NCBI RefSeq assembly: GCF_009866525.1
Contig: NZ_CM020866.1
Span: 560,260 to 624,259, forward strand
Direction of reading: 5' to 3'
Length of the DNA: 64,000 bases
Source: Spiroplasma poulsonii
GTDB taxonomy: Bacteria > Bacillota_I > Bacilli_A > Mycoplasmatales > Mycoplasmataceae
The notes under the pieces were generated by a model, which was given only the letters and a program-made list of their open reading frames with translations, did no database searches and was not told the DNA's origin. A program made the translations under genes and the position numbers. This document shows positions 1 through 10,369 of the stretch, piece after piece; within the stretch, counting starts at the first letter, position 1, and each line of letters starts with the position of its first letter.

Positions 1-57
1 ATTAGTCGGGTAAAGTCAAATATGGCAATTGGGGCAGATGAAAAAAATAAAAGTTAA
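1..57 (+). CDS. C-terminal tail of a CDS that starts before the window
   Basis: An open frame runs from base 1 to a TAA at 55-57 and encodes a short charged tail (about 18 residues ending DEKNKS). It lies 76 bp upstream of the BMP lipoprotein gene on the same strand, so it may be the last gene of the preceding operon. Too little remains to name it. Confidence 0.4.
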   Translation: MSRVKSNMAIGADEKNKS

Positions 58-1332
58 CATAATAATTAATTATTCCTTGGTTTAAGAAGCAATGTTTTTT
101 ATTATTTTTAACTTATTTAAAAAGGAGTGTATAATGAAAAAACTAATGAAGTTTATAATGGCGTTACAAATAGTTATTCCTTTAACTAGTTTTTTAACAG
201 CTTGTTTAAAAAAACACCAATATATGAGTAATATTTGAGTTATTAGTAGTAGTACTATTAATGATAAGTCTTTTAATCAATCAGCGTGAGAAGGAGCTAG
301 TCGATATCTTGTCACACATTCCGAACAGTCAGTTTCATCAAATTGACAAGATAGTAACATCCGTGCCAGTTACTTTGAACCAGTAGGATTAACCCCAGCG
401 GAGTTTAAAACAGCTTATATTACAGCAAGTATTGCTGGTGCAAAAACATTAATTTTACCAGGTTTTATTCATGGTAATACCATTGGTTGAGCGGCGACAT
501 TAGCAAATAATATCATTTTTATTGATGGTAGTGGTCAAAATATTCATAAGAATATGGATCAAAAAGAATCGTGAGTAGATAATGTTGTTGGAATTTTATT
601 TCAAAAAGAAATTGCTGGTTTTTTAGCGGGACTTGTAACAGCAATGTGACTTAATTTGCATCAAACACAATTTAATGGTCAATTAGGGATTGGAACTTAT
701 GGTGGGATGGATAATCCAATTGGGGTTTCAAATTACTTATGAGGCTTTTTATTATCAGCGGATATTTTTAATGAAATAATTAATAACAATAGTCTTTATC
801 CTAACTTACATCACTTAAAACAAGATATTTTAACTCTCTTACAAGGAATTAGTCCAACATTGAAGGGATTACAACCAATTAATAAAGTACAAACAGTATT
901 AAATAAAAACGAATCATGGTTTTCGCAATCATTTAATCAGGGGGATGGTAAAGTTATCTCAGACTACTTAATTAGTAAACAGGCGAATGTTATTTTTCCG
1001 GTTGCAGGACCACAAACGCAAGATACAATTGATCGAATTAAATATAATGAAGCAAAGGCAAAAGTAGTTGGTGTTGATACAGCCCAGGCAGAGATTTATG
1101 GTGATCAATATATTATTACGAGTGGCTTATTAAATATTGCTCAAGCAACAGAAGATGCTTTAATAAATATTTATTCACCAACATGTGGTTATCAAACAGA
1201 TAGTAAAATATGAGATGCTAAGAAAGCAACTAATAAATGTTGAATTAATACTGATCAATCATCAAGCACAAATGCTAATTGATTGGGTGTTGAAAAAACA
1301 AAATGAATTGATAGCAAAATTATTAATTACAT

Positions 1333-2401
1333 TAGACTTCTTGCGATACCCCTTTTTATTAAAATATTATTATAAAATATAATTTATGAGGACATAAAAA
1401 TATGAACAATAATAAATTTAATACTCTTAATGATAGAGAATGGTTAAGATTAACAGGAATAAAAAAATCCACTTTTAATAAAATGTTAGATATTTTAAAA
1501 GTTGCTGAAATAGAAAAATTTAAAAAAGGTGGTAAAACTAATAAATTATCATTAGAAAATAGATTATTGATGACTTTATTATATTGAAGAGAATATCAGA
1601 CTTATTTTCATCTTGGTAAAAGTTTTGATATTAGTGAGGCTAATTGTTATCGTAATATTAAGTGAATTGAAGATATTTTAATTAAAAACTCTGATTTTCA
1701 ACAACTTGCTGGTAAAAAAGCACTAATAAATGATTATTTTAATGATAAAACTATTATTATTGATGCTACCGAAACTCCAATCCAACGCCCAAAAAAAGAC
1801 AAAAACAATCTTATTCTGGTAAAAAGAAAAAACACACGATCAAAACACAAGTAATTATCGAACAAGAAACCAAAAAAATTATTGCAACAAGTTTTTCGCT
1901 CGGAAAAAAACATGATTATGCTTTATTTAAAGAATCAAAAATCCCAATTTTAAAAAATACCAAATTAATAGTTGATAGTGGTTATCAAGGAATACAAAAA
2001 AATCACAATAATGTTCTAATACCTACAAAGAAAACAAAGAAAAACCCTTTAAACAAAGAACAAAAGCAATATAATAGACTAGTTTCAAAAATGAGAATTA
2101 TTATTGAAAATATTTTTGCTATTCTTAAAAAATTTAAAATTATTACAGAAAAATATCGTAATCGAAGAAAAAGATTTGGTTTAAGATTTAATTTAATTGC
2201 CTCAATTTATAATTTACAATTATTATATTTAACATAAAATATTTATTTAAAATTAAATAATTTAAATAATAAATTAATTTTTCGTTGTGGAAAAATATTA
2301 AATTTTTAAATAAAAAACATAATTAATTAAAATTATATTTTTCTATTAGTATCTTTTTTACAAATATTTGCAATTTTTTAACAAGTAATGCAAGAAGTCT
2401 A
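1333..2401 (+). mobile_element. IS5-family element, copy 1 (reference copy), complete
   Basis: The element is 1069 bp counting the TA dinucleotide at each end. Its termini are TA-GACTTCTTGC and GCAAGAAGTC-TA, a perfect terminal inverted repeat of 10 bp. A TA duplication fits the target: excising the element with one TA restores the lipoprotein reading frame. It carries one transposase gene in two overlapping frames. The TA target, -1 frameshift and DDE domain fit the IS427-like branch of IS5; the subgroup is inferred. The other copies in the window are described relative to this one. Confidence 0.9.
1402..2237 (+). CDS. IS5-family DDE transposase made by a -1 frameshift (copy 1)
   Basis: Frame A (1402-1854, 150 aa with TGA as Trp) holds an N-terminal helix-turn-helix-like region and the first catalytic Asp in the segment IIIDATETP. 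Frame B continues to TAA 2235-2237 and holds the second Asp (LIVDSGYQG) and the Glu (MRIIIENIFAILKKF). This is a DDE_Tnp_4-type domain. The frames join at a run of seven A at 1791-1797, reading CCA-AAA-AAA-GAC in frame A, which is a classic -1 slippery sequence. Without slippage only the 150-aa product with a single catalytic Asp is made. A GAGGAC ribosome site lies 10 bp upstream of the ATG. The fusion protein would be about 278 aa, typical of the family. Confidence 0.88.
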
Positions 2402-2573
2402 TTGATAAAGATCCAAAGTTACTAAAATTAGCGGCAACGGTTGGAAAAATTTATCGTAAAATAAATCAATTACATTTTGTTGATACCTTAACTTTAACAT
2501 ATGAGAACCAAAAAACACTTAAAAAAGTGATTCTAACGTCGTTAGAAGATGGATTAAAATAAAAAAATATTTT

Positions 2574-2602
2574 TTGTAAAAATTTAAAAATTATAGTATA
2601 AT
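2574..2602 (+). promoter_or_regulatory. sigma-A promoter for the 2639 gene
   Basis: TTGTAA (2574-2579) and TATAAT (2597-2602) are separated by 17 bp, a near-consensus vegetative promoter just upstream of the small membrane protein gene. Confidence 0.65.
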
Positions 2603-2638
2603 GCTTTTAGATAGTGTGGTGTTTATATGGGAGGAATC

Positions 2639-2887
2639 TTGGCTATTAGTATCAAAATCTTAGATTTAGAAATTCCAATAATTGGGTTAGTTGGATTTCT
2701 ACTAGGGTTCGCAACGCTATTATTATTTATTTATTTTATTATTACTTTTTCTTTATTTCGAAGTAAAAAGAATAATCAAAATTGAACAAATATGATGAAA
2801 TTAAAAGAAGAAACAAGTTTTAAGGAAAAAATTGAGTATTTTGAACAAGAAATTATGCTAGCTAGAAAAACGGGTGATAAAAACTAG
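2639..2887 (+). CDS. small single-pass membrane protein, unknown function
   Basis: The gene encodes 82 aa from a TTG start preceded at good distance by GGGAGG; an in-frame ATG at 2627 is an alternative but has no ribosome site. Residues about 13-41 form one long hydrophobic helix, followed by an RSKK stop-transfer cluster and a polar, charged C-terminal tail of about 40 residues. This predicts an N-out/C-in anchor. It has its own promoter and stands 55 bp upstream of the large membrane protein gene, so the two may be co-transcribed. I do not recognise the family. Confidence 0.65.
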
Positions 2888-2942
2888 ATAGTTCTTTTTT
2901 TAAATAAATTAATTTTCACAAGTAGGGTAGGTGAAACAAAGT

Positions 2943-4661
2943 ATGGGTTTTTTTAATACAGTAAAATCTTTTATGACTAAAGATAAAGAACATGATAAAC
3001 AGTCACAAATGCAAACAGGTAATGGTTATGGTGATAATTTTAATCCCGAATTATTGAACCAAAATGACCCAAATTTTTCTCATCAACAAATAAATAATAA
3101 TGGTATTGCGCAAAATCAATGGCCACAAGATCAGTACTTCCGTCCCAATGAAACATATAAACAAAATCAATTAAATAATACCGAAATGTTATATCAAAAT
3201 CACAATACAATTCGTCCGGCACGAATGAATTTAAATAACCAATATAATTATTATACAAATAATGAAAGACAGTATATTGATGAAGAACGTGAGTTAATTA
3301 CAGCACCAGCAGTAGCACCATCAACACCGCCAGGTTATGTTGAACCTTATTATAATCATGATGCCGCTAATAATTATTCTCGTCCAGTGCAACCACAAAT
3401 TTTACCACGGCGAATTCATCAACCAACATCAAATTCAATGCAAGATCAATATTTAGCAGGTCAACAGAATTATGGTGGGTATTCGTATCCAGAAGCAATG
3501 AATTATCAAAATAATCGTGATGGTTATTTTAATGATGATCATGTTTATGTAAATCAATATCGTCGTCCTTACCAACGTCGTGTTGTTAATCCATATAGTC
3601 AGTTACAGTTTAACGAACAATTTAACCAGTCCGAATTATCTTATGATGGCAAAAACTATTATCCTAATGTAAATCCACAACCATATTTTGATGGAAACCA
3701 AATGATGGCAAATGCAATGCCAGCTCCACCTGCCTTTTATCAAAATAATAATTATTTACCACCAGCCCAGTTGGAAGGTCAACCTTTTCAAAATGGTTTT
3801 GAAAATAATCGTTATGCTTATCAGCCACAATTACCAGCAAAACATAGTCGTCGTCATTTTAATCGTGAATATGCTAATAAATTAATTCCGTTAGAAATTG
3901 CGCGTGAAATTCGTTCGGAAAAAGTTCGAACACTAATTATGATTACATTTGGTCTTTTTGGCACAATGTCAACAAGTTTATTTATTGCCTTATATTTCAT
4001 TTCACATCAACAAGGTTTATCATCAATTATGGAAATTCAAGCGAAATATATTCCCCATCCATTTTTAACAATTACCTTTTTATTAATTTCATTAGGATTA
4101 TTATTTGCCGGAATTTTTGATTTATCACGGGTTCGCATTGAAACAAACAATTATATCTCGCATTTAATGCGTGGTAATCATACGATTCCACACTTCTTGA
4201 TTGATAATTATAAAAAAATGACTGTTCGTAGTATTATTTTAAATTGATTAGCATTTCCAACATATTTCTTTGGCGGAATTGTGTTAGGAATCCTTTATGG
4301 TTTTCAACAACATTCTGGCGAAGAATTCCGATTTGGATTTTGAAGTTGGGGAATTGTTGATGATTTAACAGCAGCAATTACAATTACAATTACGATTTTA
4401 ATTGCAACATTAGGAATTCATATTGCTAATATTGTTTTAACAAAAAAACGTAAAGCAAATATTATTGGTTATTATGGTTATGAAATTGTTAAACCAGAAG
4501 AATTAGCGGCGTTGAAGAAGAAAACCAATCGCATTTGCTTAGTTATTTTTATTATTTTTCTAATTATCTTAACGCTAGTAATTTCAATTCCATGGTTAAT
4601 TGCTCGTCGTCGTAAACGTCGTGGTGAACCAATCCTTGGTCGTTGATTTAACCGTAATTAA
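2943..4661 (+). CDS. large Q/N-rich multi-pass membrane protein, MSC_0882-like
   Basis: The product is 572 aa in code 4. I take ATG 2943; an in-frame GTG at 2931 is possible. The first about 320 residues are polar and rich in Asn, Gln, Tyr and Pro, without clear repeats, and look disordered. The C-terminal part holds five hydrophobic segments: about residues 335-360, 375-400, 425-455, 470-495 and 520-545. The tail is strongly basic (ARRRKRRGE). The layout of a disordered cytoplasmic N-domain plus a bundle of helices resembles the mollicute family called MSC_0882, whose function is unknown. That match comes from memory of the family and is tentative. A terminator follows directly. Confidence 0.6.
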
Positions 4662-4689
4662 GAATTGTGTTGAAAACAATTCTTTTTTA
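4661..4689 (+). terminator. rho-independent terminator after the MSC_0882-like gene
   Basis: Stem AGAATTGT/ACAATTCT with a 7-nt loop, followed by a T-rich run. Confidence 0.85.
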
Positions 4690-4734
4690 TTTGAAATTAT
4701 CTTATAATTATTAATAAAGAAGTGAGGATTAATA

Positions 4735-5814
4735 ATGATTGAACATTTATATGTACATATTCCTTTTTGTGACCATATTTGTTTTTATTGTGATTTTTTT
4801 AAAATCAAAAAATCACGGAATGAAATGGTTGACGAATATTTATTGTCGTTAGAAGCAGAAATTTCACAGCCCCAACCACGATTCAACTTAAAAACAATTT
4901 ATTTAGGAGGCGGAACACCCAACAGTTTGGATGATAGCCAATTAGAAAAATTATTACAATTGTTGCAAAAGATTGATCAAACAGCAGTTGTTGAATATAC
5001 GATTGAATTAAATCCTGAAAGAATTATGAAAAGTCAATTGCAACTTTTAAAAAAATATCATGTTAATCGGTTATCAATTGGGGTGCAAACATTTAGTGAT
5101 CAGTTATTAAAAAAAATTAATCGTCATCATAGTGTTGCAGATATTGTTACTAGTTATAATTTAGCGCGCAGGGAGGGTTTTAATAATATTTCTTTTGATT
5201 TAATTTATAACTTATTTGACCAAACAACAGCTGATATTGAACAAGACTTAATAATGGTTAAACAATTACAACCTGATCATATTAGTTGATATTCATTAAT
5301 TTTAAAAGAAAATTCTTACTGAGGAAAAACGAAAGTTAAATTGCCTGATTATGATATTGCCTTTGATGAAATTATTAATGCGGCTCTTAAAAAAATGGGG
5401 TGTGTTCGTTATGAAATTTCAAATTACACTAATAACAATAAAAAATCACAGCATAATTTAGGATATTGAACTAATAAATCATTTTGATTGCTTGGACCAG
5501 GAGCAGCTGGTTTTATTAATGATGATGGTTATTATTTATTAGAAAATAGTCGAAAATATGCCAATTGAACGCAGCAGAAAACAGAAATATCATTAGCAGA
5601 TTATTATTTTCAAATTTTAATGATGGGATTACGAATTTTGGAGGGCATTAATTTAGGAACAGTCAAAGATGCACAAGCAGCAGTAAATTATTATGAAGCT
5701 AAAATTACCGCTGAAGTTGCAAAAAATAATTTGGTTTTTGAAAATAATCATTTACGTTGTACAAAACAAGGATTAAATATCTTAAATGATATTTTAGTTA
5801 ATATTATGGAATAA
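4735..5814 (+). CDS. hemW: radical SAM protein HemW (oxygen-independent coproporphyrinogen oxidase-like)
   Basis: The product is 359 aa. The N-terminus reads YVHIPFCDHICFYCDFF and contains the C-x3-C-x2-C cluster that binds the radical-SAM 4Fe-4S centre, in the HemN/HemW arrangement. It is followed by the GGGTPN SAM-binding motif and the IGVQTF motif typical of this subfamily. Spiroplasmas make no haem, so by family knowledge this is HemW (haem chaperone-like) rather than a working coproporphyrinogen oxidase; its role here is unclear. The ribosome site GAAGTGAGG precedes ATG 4735. It follows the terminator of the previous gene and lies 53 bp before the pepV pseudogene. The frame contains several TGA Trp codons. 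Confidence 0.88.
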
Positions 5815-5867
5815 TTTTTATGTTATGATATGAGTATCAAGGCCCTTAAAAGGGAAAGGAAAATAAA

Positions 5868-7215
5868 ATGGAAATAGATGTTATTAAATTACAAGAAAAA
5901 TATTTTTCAGAAGCACTAGTAAAAATTTAAGATGTTATTAAAATTCCATCTGTTCGTAGTGCAGCACAACCAAATGCCCCATTTGGAGCAGGAACAAAAG
6001 CTGTCTTAGATTATGCTGTTAATTTAGCAAAAGAATTAGGTTTTAAAACTTATCAGGACCCTGAAAATCGTTATGGGTATGTAGAATATGGAACGGGTGC
6101 TGAAATCTTTGCAATTTTAAGGCATTTAGATGTTGTTCCGGCGGGTGATCTTAAAAAATGAGATTTTGAACCATTTCAACCTCAAATTAGCGATGGAAAG
6201 TTATTAGGTCGTGGTGCATTTGATGATAAAGGACCAACCATTATTAATTTGTATGCTTTAAAATATTTAAAAGATCATAATTATCAACCAGATTATTGTA
6301 TTCGTTTAATTTTTGGTTTAACAGAAGAAACCGATTGAGCATCAATTAAAGCATATATGGCAGTTGAAGGAACTCCAGCATTAGGTTATACCCCACCCAG
6401 ATGGTGAGTTTCCAGTTGTTTATGCCGAGAAAGGAATTATTAATTCCGATATTATTGGTGAGGGACAAAAATTTGTTTTATTAGGTGGCGAAGCGTACAA
6501 TTGTGTGGCTAATGTTGTTCGTTATCAAGAACCTTATCTTACAGACATTAAAACTAAGTTAGACCAAAAACAAATTGAAACAGATCTTGAAGATGATTGA
6601 TTAATCGTGAAAGGAAAAGCATCCCATGGTAGTTTACCTGAACGAGGAATTAATGCTGCTTTAGTAACATTAGCAACCTATGCTGAATTTACAACTGACT
6701 CGCCAATTGCTAATTTTGTGAAAAAACATCTATACAATGATTTTAATTTTAAACAAATTTTTTCAACAATGAAAGATGATACCGGTTTATTGATTGTTAA
6801 TAATGGCATTGTTGAGATTAATGCTGAAAAAACCCGTTTGACATTAAACATGCGAGTACCAATTTCATATCATTTAAAAGATGTTGAAGCACCATTAACA
6901 GCGGAACTATCAAAATATCATTTACAATTAGCGATTATTTCTTCAAAAAAACCAATTCATATGCCACTTGATAGTCCAATGATTAAGAATATTATGCAAG
7001 TTTATCGTGATGTTACTGGTGATCATGATGCAAAACCAGTCGCAATTGGTGGTGGAACTTATGCAAAAGCAATGCCAAACTGTGTTACTTTTGGGGCTGA
7101 ATTTGATATTAATGAGTCAACAATGTATGCATATAATGAGTATGTTAAAATCAGCGACTTACAAAAAATGTTAGAAATTTATACAAAAGCAATTCCGTTG
7201 TTAACAACAAAGTAA
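5868..7215 (+). pseudogene. pepV: PepV-like M20 dipeptidase, broken by a stop codon and a 4-bp duplication
   Basis: The reading begins at ATG 5868 after AGGGAAAGGA. PepV-type features follow: HLDVVPAGD (zinc ligand), GAFDDKGP, LTEET, KASHGSLPE and a late GGGTYAKAMPN block, to TAA 7213-7215. Three lesions are visible. An in-frame TAA at 5928-5930 replaces codon 21. A tandem duplication of CCCA at 6392-6399 shifts the frame at the ...GYTP-DGEFPVVYAEKG junction. The residue before HLD is Arg where the family normally has Gly. The full protein would have been about 447 aa, normal for the family. Re-initiation could still make a C-terminal lid/dimer fragment (from 6607), but not an active enzyme. 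Confidence 0.85.
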
Positions 7216-7231
7216 TATTGTTGTAATTAAA

Positions 7232-7284
7232 AAAGTTTTAACAAAGATCTTTATAAGGATATTTATTAAAACTTTTTATTTTTT
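7232..7284. terminator. terminator between convergent pepV remnant and the minus-strand gene
   Basis: AAAGTTTTAA (7232-7241) pairs with TTAAAACTTT (7266-7275) around a 24-nt loop and is followed by a T-rich run. The A-rich left flank could let it work on the minus strand too. Confidence 0.6.
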
Positions 7285-7288
7285 ATTA

Positions 7289-7552
7289 TTACACTAATTT
7301 AGCAAGACGTTGAGCAATTGATGGCTCTCCTTTTGCTCAGAAAATAATGACGAAGATTGTTCCAATAATTGTTGCCATTAAAATTCATTGTAACAAAGAA
7401 CATAATCCATAAACAAATTTTCCTTTGCGCGTATTTGGACAATCAGTTCCAAAAAGCAGGGTCCCAACAGGATTCACATTAAAAATTCATAAAATTACGT
7501 TTAATCAACAAAACAAGATGTTGAAAAGTGATGATAACATTCTTTTAGCCAT
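7289..7552 (-). CDS. small two-helix membrane protein, unknown
   Basis: The product is 87 aa, read from ATG 7552 down to TAA 7289 and preceded on its strand by GAAAGGAG at 8 nt. It holds two hydrophobic segments (about residues 8-27 and 50-73, Trp-rich through TGA codons) separated by a polar loop with CPNTRKGKF. The tail is charged (GEPSIAQRLAKLV). The strong ribosome site and its position before a terminator support a real gene. Family not recognised. Confidence 0.6.
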
Positions 7553-7740
7553 AAATTTGACTCCTTTCATCTTAAAGATAGTTATTTCATATAAGAATTA
7601 TACTATGAATTTTTAGAAATTTTTCAGTTAAATTGTTTGGTCATTGTTACCTCATTTAACATTATTTAACAGATAAGTTCATCATTGTTTCCGTTTAATT
7701 TGTGATATAATTAATCCATTAAATTCTTTGGAGGATATAA

Positions 7741-8809
7741 TAGACTTCTTGCATTACTTGTTAAAAAATTGCAAATATTTGTAAAAAAGATACTAATAGA
7801 AAAATATAATTTTAATTAATTATGTTTTTTATTTAAAAATTTAATATTTTTCCACAACGAAAAATTAATTTATTATTTAAATTATTTAATTTTAAATAAA
7901 TATTTTATGTTAAATATAATAATTGTAAATTATAAATTGAGGCAATTAAATTAAATCTTAAACCAAATCTTTTTCTTCGATTACGATATTTTTCTGTAAT
8001 AATTTTAAATTTTTTAAGAATAGCAAAAATATTTTCAATAATAATTCTCATTTTTGAAACTAGTCTATTATATTGCTTTTGTTCTTTGTTTAAAGGGTTT
8101 TTCTTTGTTTTCTTTGTAGGTATTAGAACATTATTGTGATTTTTTTGTATTCCTTGATAACCACTATCAACTATTAATTTGGTATTTTTTAAAATTGGGA
8201 TTTTTGATTCTTTAAATAAAGCATAATCATGTTTTTTTCCGAGCGAAAAACTTGTTGCAATAATTTTTTTGGTTTCTTGTTCGATAATTACTTGTGTTTT
8301 GATCGTGTGTTTTTTCTTTTTACCAGAATAAGATTGTTTTTGTCTTTTTTTGGGCGTTGGATTGGAGTTTCGGTAGCATCAATAATAATAGTTTTATCAT
8401 TAAAATAATCATTTATTAGTGCTTTTTTACCAGCAAGTTGTTGAAAATCAGAGTTTTTAATTAAAATATCTTCAATTCACTTAATATTACGATAACAATT
8501 AGCCTCACTAATATCAAAACTTTTACCAAGATGAAAATAAGTCTGATATTCTCGTCAATATAATAAAGTCATCAATAATCTATTTTCTAATGATAATTTA
8601 TTAGTTTTACCACCTTTTTTAAATTTTTCTATTTCAGCAACTTTTAAAATATCTAACATTTTATTAAAAGTGGATTTTTTTATTCCTGTTAATCTTAACC
8701 ATTCTCTATCATTAAGAGTATTAAATTTATTATTGTTCATATTTTTATGTCCTCATAAATTATATTTTATAATAATATTTTAATAAAAAAGGGTATCGCA
8801 AGAAGTCTA
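7741..8809 (-). mobile_element. IS5-family element, copy 2, complete, reverse orientation
   Basis: The length is again 1069 bp with TA at both ends (7741-7742, 8808-8809). It landed between a GGAGG ribosome site (7732-7736) and the ATG at 8813 of the cysteine-rich gene, so it separates that gene from its promoter and ribosome site. Confidence 0.9.
7905..8740 (-). CDS. IS5-family transposase with -1 frameshift (copy 2)
   Basis: Same two-frame arrangement as copy 1, including the A7 slippery run and the three catalytic residues. I saw no inactivating change. Confidence 0.85.
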
Positions 8810-8902
8810 ATAATGAAATTAGAAAACTTGCAAGATTATGATAAACCAACTGTTGAAAATAATGAGCAAAATAATGAAAATATTGTTAAACGTCATTATG
8901 AA

Positions 8903-9971
8903 TAGACTTCTTGCATTACTTGTTAAAAAATTGCAAATATTTGTAAAAAAGATACTAATAGAAAAATATAATTTTAATTAATTATGTTTTTTATTTAAAA
9001 ATTTAATATTTTTCCACAACGAAAAATTAATTTATTATTTAAATTATTTAATTTTAAATAAATATTTTATGTTAAATATAATAATTGTAAATTATAAATT
9101 GAGGCAATTAAATTAAATCTTAAACCAAATCTTTTTCTTCGATTACGATATTTTTCTGTAATAATTTTAAATTTTTTAAGAATAGCAAAAATATTTTCAA
9201 TAATAATTCTCATTTTTGAAACTAGTCTATTATATTGCTTTTGTTCTTTGTTTAAAGGGTTTTTCTTTGTTTTCTTTGTAGGTATTAGAACATTATTGTG
9301 ATTTTTTTGTATTCCTTGATAACCACTATCAACTATTAATTTGGTATTTTTTAAAATTGGGATTTTTGATTCTTTAAATAAAGCATAATCATGTTTTTTT
9401 CCGAGCGAAAAACTTGTTGCAATAATTTTTTTGGTTTCTTGTTCGATAATTACTTGTGTTTTGATCGTGTGTTTTTTCTTTTTACCAGAATAAGATTGTT
9501 TTTGTCTTTTTTTGGGCGTTGGATTGGAGTTTCGGTAGCATCAATAATAATAGTTTTATCATTAAAATAATCATTTATTAGTGCTTTTTTACCAGCAAGT
9601 TGTTGAAAATCAGAGTTTTTAATTAAAATATCTTCAATTCACTTAATATTACGATAACAATTAGCCTCACTAATATCAAAACTTTTACCAAGATGAAAAT
9701 AAGTCTGATATTCTCGTCAATATAATAAAGTCATCAATAATCTATTTTCTAATGATAATTTATTAGTTTTACCACCTTTTTTAAATTTTTCTATTTCAGC
9801 AACTTTTAAAATATCTAACATTTTATTAAAAGTGGATTTTTTTATTCCTGTTAATCTTAACCATTCTCTATCATTAAGAGTATTAAATTTATTATTGTTC
9901 ATATTTTTATGTCCTCATAAATTATATTTTATAATAATATTTTAATAAAAAAGGGTATCGCAAGAAGTCTA
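8903..9971 (-). mobile_element. IS5-family element, copy 3, complete, reverse orientation
   Basis: 1069 bp with TA at 8903-8904 and 9970-9971. It lies in the same orientation as copy 2 and only 93 bp away, so the pair forms a short direct-repeat structure that could delete the 93-bp segment by recombination. Confidence 0.9.
9067..9902 (-). CDS. IS5-family transposase with -1 frameshift (copy 3)
   Basis: Two-frame transposase matching copy 2 in every stretch I compared; all catalytic residues are present. Confidence 0.85.
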
Positions 9972-10369
9972 ATATTGAATTAAGTTTAAAGATAAATTAT
10001 TTGGGTATTTATATGAAATAATTAAACTTGGTAAAATTACTTCGTTTTATTGTAATAACTGTAATCAGGAGAAAGATATTGATGATTTAAATATTTATGA
10101 TCTTTTTTTTGGTTTTAGTTTTGATAAAGTTAATGTAAAAAAAGAAACAATTGATCAATTTAATGTTGATTTATGTAATGAATGTAATGAAATGAATGAT
10201 GTCACTAATTCATATATTAAAGTTTTACGTAATAATGTTGCTTGTGTTTATTGCAAAAAATTGCTTTACCCAGATGATGAACACTTAGTTCTTGATAATA
10301 ATAATTATTGTTCACGAGAATGCTTACGCAAATATCTTAATAAAACAATTAAGTAGGGGGATTAAAAAG

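Larger units (their letters stand above)
134..2562 (+). pseudogene. BMP/Med-family substrate-binding lipoprotein, split by an IS5 insertion
   Basis: An AAGGAG ribosome site precedes ATG 134. The product begins with a lipoprotein signal peptide with lipobox LTAC (Cys24), so the mature protein would sit on the outer face of the membrane. Downstream segments resemble the basic membrane protein (BMP/PnrA-like) fold of nucleoside-type ABC transporter receptors: an early NDKSFNQSAWEG motif and a late V-G-V-D-T-A segment before an ITSG motif. The IS5 copy at 1333-2401 breaks it near residue 401. Removing the IS and one copy of the TA duplication restores one uninterrupted frame ending at TAA 2560-2562, about 454 residues in all. 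So the lesion is one clean insertion, and the 5' part may still make a truncated lipoprotein. The family call rests on motif recognition; the reconstruction is read directly from the sequence. Confidence 0.75.
8813..10356 (+). pseudogene. cysteine-rich zinc-ribbon-like protein, split by an IS5 copy
   Basis: The 5' part (8813-8902) encodes 30 polar residues starting MKLENLQDYDKP. The frame resumes after the IS5 copy at 8903-9971 and runs to TAG 10354-10356. The C-terminal part has four Cys pairs (CNNC, CNEC, CVYC, CSREC), suggesting zinc binding. It aligns with the next gene around the Trp before the first pair and at the C-terminal CSxxCLxxYL motif, so the two are tandem paralogues. Both parts are in the same frame. 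However, deleting the IS and one TA leaves a TAA exactly at the junction, so either a stop was present or the junction has changed. Copy 2 also removes its ribosome site. No function can be assigned. Confidence 0.55.

Noticed and set aside
1185-1382. 65-aa ORF across the left end of IS5 copy 1
   Set aside because: It lies in a different frame from the lipoprotein and combines host and IS sequence by chance.
3040-3258. Minus-strand ORF inside the MSC_0882-like gene
   Set aside because: Shadow of the Asn/Tyr-rich coding sequence; no ribosome site.
7425-7616. Plus-strand ORF of 63 aa
   Set aside because: It is antisense to the minus-strand gene at 7289-7552, which has a ribosome site and a sensible membrane-protein sequence.
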